Below are positions 1 through 5,950 of a stretch of DNA of 5,950 nt, piece by piece. The translations under genes were made by a program, and so were the position numbers. This DNA comes from an uncultured Collinsella sp. (lineage in GTDB: Bacteria; Actinomycetota; Coriobacteriia; Coriobacteriales; Coriobacteriaceae): the NCBI GenBank assembly GCA_959599635.1, contig CAUGJN010000119.1:1-5950 (forward strand). Direction: 5' to 3'. Under the pieces are notes generated by a model. The model was not told the DNA's origin and ran no database searches. It was given only the letters and a program-made list of their open reading frames with translations. Position 1 is the stretch's first letter. The number at the start of each line of letters is the position of its first letter.

Positions 1-1922
<1,922 letters not shown>

Positions 1923-1923
1923 G

Positions 1924-3363
1924 TTAGTTCTCCTCGGTCGCAGCGTTCTCGGACTCGGCGAAATTCCAGCCGGCGGGGCGGTCCTTCGCGGTGTCGATGT
2001 CCAGGTAGTTCTCCTCGCCGTCCATGAGTCGCGTAAAGGCGGTAAAGAGATAGTGGGCATCGGTGGGGCCGGGCGAAGCCTCGGGGTGGTACTGGACCGA
2101 GAAACACGGGGCGTCGAGCAGCTGGATGCCCTCGGCGGTGCCGTCGTTGAGGTTCACATGTGTCAGGCGAATGCGACCAAAGCGCTCGTTCATCACGACC
2201 GGCGCGACGCCGCGACGCACCCAGGCGCGCAGGTCGCCATCGGCCGCATGCTCGGTTTCGCCGCCGGAAAGCTCCGGAATCAGTTTGCCCAGACTGGGGA
2301 ACAGCAGGCCAAAGCCGTGGTTTTGCGCGGTGATCTCCACGCGACGGCTCACCAGATTCATAACCGGCTGGTTACCGCCACGGTGACCGAATTTAAGCTT
2401 TTCCATTTGGGCGCCGCAGGCCAAGCTGATCATCTGGTGACCCAGGCAAATACCAAAGACCGGCACCTTGCCGATCAGCTGCTGCACCTGCTCGTAGGTC
2501 TCCACCACGGCATCGGGGTCGCCGGGGCCGTTGGACAAAAAGACGCCGTCGGGATTCATGTCGAGCACCTGCTGGGCGGGCGTATCCCACGGCACAACGG
2601 TGAGGTCGCAGCCAGCACGGACCAGGCCCTCCAGAATACCACGCTTCACGCCGCAGTCGTAGGCAACCACGTTGTGACGGGCAGGAGCGGCAGGAGCCAG
2701 CGCAAAGTCATGCTCGACGGGCAGGTCGCTCGCGGCGAACGCATGGGGCTCAGGGCAGCTCACGGTCTTGACCAGGTTCTCGCCCGCCAGCGTGGGCGCT
2801 GCGGCCAGACGCTCGGCAAGCTCGTCGACGTCGAAAATCTCGGTCGAGATAATGCCCATCTTGGAACCATTGTCGCGCAGATGGCGCACCAGAGCGCGGG
2901 TGTCGACACCCTCGATGGCGACGATGCCGTGAGCGCGCAGGTACTCCGGCACGCTGACGGCCGAGCGCCAGTTAGAAGGCGTGGCGCACATGTCGCGAAC
3001 GATCATGCCGCGCATAGCCGGAGCGCTCGCAGGGCGCACGGCGTCGCCGGGGAAGGCCGACTGGACATCGGTCTCGTCGATACCGTAGTTGCCGATCTGC
3101 GGGTAGGTCATGGTTACGATTTGGCCGGCATAACTCGGGTCGGTCATGACCTCAAAGTAGCCCTCGAGCGAGGTGTTGAAGCAGACTTCGCCGGTCGCGG
3201 TGCCCTCGGCGCCGCATGCACGTCCATAAAAAATGGTCCCATCCTCAAGATACAGGATACAGGGACCGCAGGTGCCCTTGCTGGTTTTGGCCAGCATACG
3301 CTGGCAAAGCTCGCTGGGCGCGAAGGTGCGGGCGGCAGCGCCCGCGGTATGGTTGTTCGCCAT
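1924..3363 (-). CDS. carA: Carbamoyl phosphate synthetase small (glutaminase) subunit
   Basis: CarA hydrolyses glutamine and channels ammonia to CarB. The 479 residues hold an N-terminal CPSase small-chain domain (about 36-190: LEDGTIFYGRA, GEVCFNTSLEGYFEVMTDPSYAGQ, GVDTRALVRHLR) and a class I glutamine amidotransferase domain (about 230-450). The latter shows SNGPGDP, the nucleophile Cys306 in GICLGHQ, KFGHRGGNQPV, AQNHGF, and His426/Glu428 in QYHPEASPGP, so the catalytic triad is intact. It is about 100 residues longer than E. coli CarA (382): roughly 30 extra at the N-terminus, about 36 inserted after AQNHGF, and about 24 at the C-terminus. I chose the ATG at 3363 because AAGGAG sits four bases upstream. 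An in-frame GTG at 3384 lacks a ribosome site and falls in the loop of the leader hairpin. It is first in an operon with carB, behind its own promoter and a probable PyrR site. Confidence 0.97.
   Translation of the reverse strand: MANNHTAGAAARTFAPSELCQRMLAKTSKGTCGPCILYLEDGTIFYGRACGAEGTATGEVCFNTSLEGYFEVMTDPSYAGQIVTMTYPQIGNYGIDETDVQSAFPGDAVRPASAPAMRGMIVRDMCATPSNWRSAVSVPEYLRAHGIVAIEGVDTRALVRHLRDNGSKMGIISTEIFDVDELAERLAAAPTLAGENLVKTVSCPEPHAFAASDLPVEHDFALAPAAPARHNVVAYDCGVKRGILEGLVRAGCDLTVVPWDTPAQQVLDMNPDGVFLSNGPGDPDAVVETYEQVQQLIGKVPVFGICLGHQMISLACGAQMEKLKFGHRGGNQPVMNLVSRRVEITAQNHGFGLLFPSLGKLIPELSGGETEHAADGDLRAWVRRGVAPVVMNERFGRIRLTHVNLNDGTAEGIQLLDAPCFSVQYHPEASPGPTDAHYLFTAFTRLMDGEENYLDIDTAKDRPAGWNFAESENAATEEN
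1930..1935 (-). promoter_or_regulatory. carB ribosome binding site inside the end of carA
   Basis: On the minus strand GAGGAG lies seven bases before the carB ATG and overlaps the last sense codons of carA. The carA TAA and carB ATG are separated by a single C. Ribosomes ending carA therefore stop on top of the carB start region, which fits coupled translation and matched amounts of the two subunits. The coupling is inferred. Confidence 0.8.
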
Positions 3364-3367
3364 AATT

Positions 3368-3400
3368 CTCCTTCCCGGTCTCACAGGACCGGCTTAAAGG
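3368..3400 (-). promoter_or_regulatory. Probable PyrR-binding hairpin covering the carA Shine-Dalgarno sequence
   Basis: The carA leader RNA reads CCGGUC-CUGUGA-GACCGG (minus strand, 3392 to 3375): a perfect 6-bp upper stem with a six-base loop. The published PyrR consensus is ARUCCNGNGAGGYU, with loop CNGNGA. This loop, CUGUGA, fits exactly, and the core UCCNGNGAG is fully matched. Below the stem, CCUU (3400-3397) can pair with AAGG (3373-3370), leaving an asymmetric internal loop of UAAG against G. That gives the lower stem, internal bulge and upper stem typical of PyrR loops. AAGG is part of the carA Shine-Dalgarno AAGGAG (3373-3368), so the folded form hides the ribosome site. PyrR with UMP or UTP would be expected to stabilise it and repress translation, as described in Mycobacterium smegmatis. 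No U-tract terminator follows, so B. subtilis-style attenuation is unlikely. The motif is seen; function and presence of pyrR are inferred. Confidence 0.75.
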
Positions 3401-3421
3401 TGTGTAGTTAGGCCTCGCGGT

Positions 3422-3450
3422 ATTGTAACCGCAAGCATGCCTCATGGCGT
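3422..3450 (-). promoter_or_regulatory. Candidate carAB promoter
   Basis: Minus-strand TACAAT (3427-3422) matches five of six bases of the sigma-70-type -10 box. At 17 bp spacing the -35 hexamer would be ACGCCA (3450-3445), which is weak at three of six matches. The start of transcription would then be near the A at 3415, giving a leader of about 52 nt that just contains the PyrR hairpin. The -10 box is flanked by the inverted repeat GCGGT/ACCGC (3417-3432). The poor -35 suggests help from an activator or the AT-rich DNA upstream, or that another promoter in that block is used instead. Confidence 0.45.
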
Positions 3451-3452
3451 TA

Positions 3453-3477
3453 ATTTCATCGAAATGTTTACGAAATG
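3453..3477. repeat. Spaced CGAAATG repeats in an AT-rich promoter-upstream block
   Basis: CGAAATG occurs at 3460-3466 and 3471-3477 in direct repeat with an 11-bp period, about one helical turn. ATTTC at 3453-3457 forms an inverted pair with GAAAT at 3461-3465, three bases apart. The surrounding 3451-3510 has only 13 G/C in 60 bases, against GC-rich genes on both sides. Relative to the proposed start at 3415 the direct repeats lie at about -45 to -62, where an activator site or UP element would sit. I do not recognise the motif as a known operator. Confidence 0.3.
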
Positions 3478-3524
3478 ATAATTATGACTTTCTATGCATA
3501 ATGATTATTTAATCCCCGTCCCAG

Positions 3525-3565
3525 AAAAATTATCCCGCGTGGGCTTGTGACTCACGCGGGATAAT
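3525..3565 (-). terminator. Rho-independent terminator of the exporter/membrane-protein unit
   Basis: ATTATCCCGCGTG (3565 to 3553 as read on the minus strand) pairs perfectly with CACGCGGGATAAT (3541 to 3529), a 13-bp stem. The stem can extend by a G-C and a G-U pair, leaving a seven-base loop. Minus-strand transcription then runs into five T residues (3529-3525). The stem begins six bases after the stop codon of the upstream gene. The plus strand has no T-run right after the stem, so it works in one direction only. It insulates carAB from read-through. Confidence 0.9.
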
Positions 3566-3571
3566 GGCCTC

Positions 3572-4537
3572 TTACTTTTGCTTGTCCTGTTCCAGCAGAT
3601 CGGACGGTGAGCGATCGGGCTTGCCGCCGCGGAAAATCTCGCGGCCATGCAGACGATGCTCCAGGTCACGTTCGGCCTTTTCCTCGTCAATCTTGGTCTG
3701 GCTCACCACCGGGTCCTCGATCAGCGACGAAACCGAGTTCACCTGTTTTTGAATGCGCTCGGCAATGGTGTCGTCCATGCTTACGATGCGCATCTTCCAG
3801 TCGATACTCGTGGCGTTGGATGAGCTCTTGGTCCACACAAACGTCAAAATGGCGCTCTGATGACCCCGCGCGGGGAACATGCCAAAAAAGGAATCGTGCT
3901 GAATGTTGCTATCCTCGTCGATATAGGCGTGAACGTTATACACCACGCGGTCAATCTTGTCGTTGAGCAGGGCGTTGGTCGCAAGCGCCGCGGCCTGGAT
4001 CTGCCCGTTGGACAGCAGCTCGAGCTCATTGGCAGACGACGTGTCCAACACCGTCACCTCAACCGTGCCCGTACGCTCATCGGCTTCATCGACGGTAAAG
4101 TCGAGTGGGAACTGCGTAAAGCCGTTGCCCCACTCAAGGCCGCCCTTCAGCGCCGTCGAAACGGTATCCACCGAAACGCTCTCGGACAGGTTGGCGGTAT
4201 TCAGACGGCGCATCACGCCGTAGCCGATCTGCATGCCCACGATCAGCACCAGAATACCGATGACCACGGCCATCGCGGTCTTCGTAATGGTATGGCTCAC
4301 CTGCGAGCCCGAAGGATCGTCCTCGGACAGCGGGTCGATATGTTTTGCCTGGCTCGCGCGGTCCTCGCTGCGCAGCTGCGCTAGCGCCGCTTTGTCACCG
4401 CGCTTGGCCGCAGCCTCCTTCTCACGCATGCGCTCGGTTCGCTTTTTGGCAAGCGTGGGATCCAAGACACCGGATGCATCGATTTCGGAGAATAACTCCG
4501 TCACTTCTTCCGGAGTCAAAGGGTTCTTGTCAGCCAT
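3572..4537 (-). CDS. Uncharacterised single-pass membrane protein
   Basis: I do not recognise a family. The 321 residues fall into three parts. An N-terminal, highly charged and probably helical region (1-85) is rich in Lys, Arg, Glu and Ala, with no signal peptide. One hydrophobic segment follows at about 88-108 (AMAVVIGILVLIVGMQIGYGV). The last ~210 residues have mixed, beta-strand-like stretches (for example TGTVEVTVLDT, RVVYNVHAYID, SAILTFVWTK) and end in a charged, hydrophilic tail from about 280. There is no lipobox and no catalytic motif that I can see. The basic N-terminal region suggests N-in, so the C-terminal domain would face outward, although Arg110-Arg111 right after the segment makes this less clear. 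The ATG at 4537 has AGGA five bases upstream. The gene begins 19 bp after the exporter gene and is followed at once by the terminator, so the two are probably co-transcribed. A role beside the exporter is only inferred. Confidence 0.88.
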   Translation of the reverse strand: MADKNPLTPEEVTELFSEIDASGVLDPTLAKKRTERMREKEAAAKRGDKAALAQLRSEDRASQAKHIDPLSEDDPSGSQVSHTITKTAMAVVIGILVLIVGMQIGYGVMRRLNTANLSESVSVDTVSTALKGGLEWGNGFTQFPLDFTVDEADERTGTVEVTVLDTSSANELELLSNGQIQAAALATNALLNDKIDRVVYNVHAYIDEDSNIQHDSFFGMFPARGHQSAILTFVWTKSSSNATSIDWKMRIVSMDDTIAERIQKQVNSVSSLIEDPVVSQTKIDEEKAERDLEHRLHGREIFRGGKPDRSPSDLLEQDKQK

Positions 4538-4556
4538 AAACTTCCTGTCATATCAA

Positions 4557-5950
4557 TCAGTCGAGCTCGTGCGCACGCGCACCTTCGAACTGCATTCGAT
4601 AGTAACGGGCATAGGTGCCGCCACGGGCGAGAAGCTCCTCGTGCGTGCCACGCTCCACAACGCGACCATGCTCAACGGTCGCAATCTCATCGGCATGCTT
4701 AATAGTCGAAAGACGATGGGCGATGATAATCGTGGTGCGGCCGCGTGCCAGCTCTTCGAGTGACTCCTGCACTGCCTCCTCGCTCTCGTTATCCAAAGCA
4801 CTCGTCGCCTCGTCCAAAATCAGGATCTTGGGGTTCTTGAGAAACACTCGCGCGATGGCAACGCGCTGCTTTTGGCCGCCCGAAAGACGGCTGCCGCGCT
4901 CGCCCACGACCGTGTCATAGCCCTGTGGAAGCGACTCGATAAAGGCATCGATGTTGGCGCGACGGGCGGCCTCGGCGATCTCTTCTGCCGTAGCGCCCGG
5001 CTTGCCGTAGGCGATGTTCTCGCCGATTGTTCCGTCAAACAGGTAGACATCCTGCTGCACCAGGCCGATGGCGCGGCGCAGGCTCTGCTGCGTCACATCG
5101 CGCACGTCCTGGCCGTCGATGCTAATGGATCCGGCAGCCACGTCATAAAAGCGCGGCAGCAGCGAACAGGTCGTGGACTTGCCACCGCCCGAAGGACCAA
5201 CCAAAGCGATGGTCTGCCCGGGCTTGATGGACAGATTCATATGGTCGATAACGGGACGCTCTTCGGCATCGCCCTCGCCCAGCTCAACGTCCTCGTAGTT
5301 AAAGCACACGTCGTGATAATCCACGGCGCCGGCGGTCACCTGCAGATCCGTGGCGCCCGGCTTGTCCTGGATATCCGGCGCGGTCGAGAGTACCTCGTCC
5401 ATGCGCTTAAAGCCGGCGATGGCCTTCTGATACGTTTCGGCCGAATTGACGAGTGTCTCGAGCGGCGTGCAGAACAGCGAAATGTAGAGCGCGAAGGTCG
5501 CCATATCGACCGCCTGCAGCTGTCCCTGGGCGACCAGCCAGCCGCCCAGCAGTACCACGATCACATAGAGCACACCCGAGAGCAGGCCATACGTCGCAGT
5601 ATAGACGCCCATGGCGTGATACATGTTCTCCTTGGACGAAAGATAGCGATTGTTGGAGGCGCGGAACTTAGAGCGCTCGGTCTCCTCATTGGCAAAGCTC
5701 TTGACCACGCGCATGCCCGCCAGCGAATCCTGCAGCTGCGCATTGATGCCGCTGATCTTTTTGCGGTTGTCGCTAAAGACCTCGCGCATGCGCATGTTCT
5801 GCCAAAACATGATGACCGAAAACGCTGCTGTCACCGCAGCCATGGCAAGCGCCAGCACCGGGGCGATGGTAAAGAGGATCACAAACGAGCCGATAATCTC
5901 GATGCCGCAGATGATGATCCACTCGGGCACGTGGTGCGCCGCCTCGCAGA
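4557..5950 (-). CDS. ABC exporter, fused membrane and ATPase domains, 5' end missing (window edge)
   Basis: This is an ABC-type exporter half-transporter that would dimerise in the membrane and move an unknown substrate out by ATP hydrolysis. Numbering here counts the GTG at 5930 as residue 1. The reading frame is open to the window edge, and the preceding residues (EAAHH before VPEW) resemble the conserved AHHGPE stretch of such exporters, so the GTG is internal and roughly 120 or more N-terminal residues are missing. Seen in order: a hydrophobic pair (5-40), the coupling region LQDSLAGMRVVKSFANEE (66-83), two more membrane segments (about 114-134 and 143-160), then the nucleotide-binding domain. 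That domain has Walker A GPSGGGKST (245-253), the Q-loop VQQDVYLFDGTI, signature LSGGQKQR (349-356), Walker B ILILDEATSALD with Glu374, and switch His405 in IIAHRLSTI. All ATPase motifs are intact. Substrate cannot be told from sequence; lipid, peptide or drug export are all possible. It precedes the membrane protein gene by 19 bp. Confidence 0.95.
   Translation of the reverse strand, partial: CEAAHHVPEWIIICGIEIIGSFVILFTIAPVLALAMAAVTAAFSVIMFWQNMRMREVFSDNRKKISGINAQLQDSLAGMRVVKSFANEETERSKFRASNNRYLSSKENMYHAMGVYTATYGLLSGVLYVIVVLLGGWLVAQGQLQAVDMATFALYISLFCTPLETLVNSAETYQKAIAGFKRMDEVLSTAPDIQDKPGATDLQVTAGAVDYHDVCFNYEDVELGEGDAEERPVIDHMNLSIKPGQTIALVGPSGGGKSTTCSLLPRFYDVAAGSISIDGQDVRDVTQQSLRRAIGLVQQDVYLFDGTIGENIAYGKPGATAEEIAEAARRANIDAFIESLPQGYDTVVGERGSRLSGGQKQRVAIARVFLKNPKILILDEATSALDNESEEAVQESLEELARGRTTIIIAHRLSTIKHADEIATVEHGRVVERGTHEELLARGGTYARYYRMQFEGARAHELD

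Noticed and set aside
1924..3384. A carA start at the upstream in-frame GTG (3384), adding seven residues
   Set aside because: No Shine-Dalgarno sequence precedes it, it lies in the loop of the leader hairpin, and the ATG at 3363 has AAGGAG just upstream.
3375..3392. Transcription attenuator in the carA leader
   Set aside because: The hairpin is followed by the purine-rich ribosome site and not by a U-tract, so it fits control of translation better than termination.
3245..3445. Small minus-strand frame starting in the carAB promoter, possibly a leader peptide
   Set aside because: Its ATG lies upstream of the proposed transcript start, it has no ribosome site, and it runs into carA in the wrong frame.
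4430..4537. EF-hand-like look of the N-terminus of the unknown membrane protein (LTPEEVTELFSEIDASG)
   Set aside because: The calcium-binding loop pattern with spaced Asp residues and its central Gly is absent.
4557..5930. Treating the GTG at 5930 as the true start of the exporter gene
   Set aside because: The frame stays open to the window edge with family-like residues before it, and half of the membrane domain would be missing.

Overview
The window is a GC-rich chromosomal stretch in which every supportable gene lies on the minus strand, so it reads right to left. GC content, codon use and a mycobacterial-style PyrR hairpin in the carA leader suggest a high-GC Gram-positive. A gut actinobacterium of the Coriobacteriia (Collinsella-like) is my best guess, from general resemblance rather than any marker gene.

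Right part (4557-5950): the 3' three quarters of an ABC exporter half-transporter (membrane domain fused to ATPase), cut off by the window edge. After 19 bp comes a 321-residue single-pass membrane protein that I do not recognise (3572-4537). A strong intrinsic terminator (3525-3565) follows its stop codon by six bases and closes this unit.

Middle (3364-3571): about 200 bp without a gene. It holds the terminator, a very AT-rich block with spaced repeats, a probable promoter (-10 TACAAT at 3422-3427), and a leader of about 52 nt. The leader folds into a hairpin matching the PyrR-binding consensus, with the carA Shine-Dalgarno sequence in its lower stem.

Left part (1-3363): carA (complete) and carB (first 640 codons), separated by one base. 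They encode the glutaminase and synthetase subunits of carbamoyl phosphate synthetase. This enzyme makes carbamoyl phosphate for pyrimidine and arginine synthesis. The leader hairpin suggests that uridine nucleotides control carAB through PyrR-dependent repression of translation. CarA carries an unusual insertion of about 36 residues in its glutaminase domain.

The region is mostly housekeeping. The best leads are the PyrR hairpin, the CarA insertion, and the uncharacterised membrane protein paired with the exporter. I see no RNA genes, CRISPR arrays, insertion sequences or phage genes.
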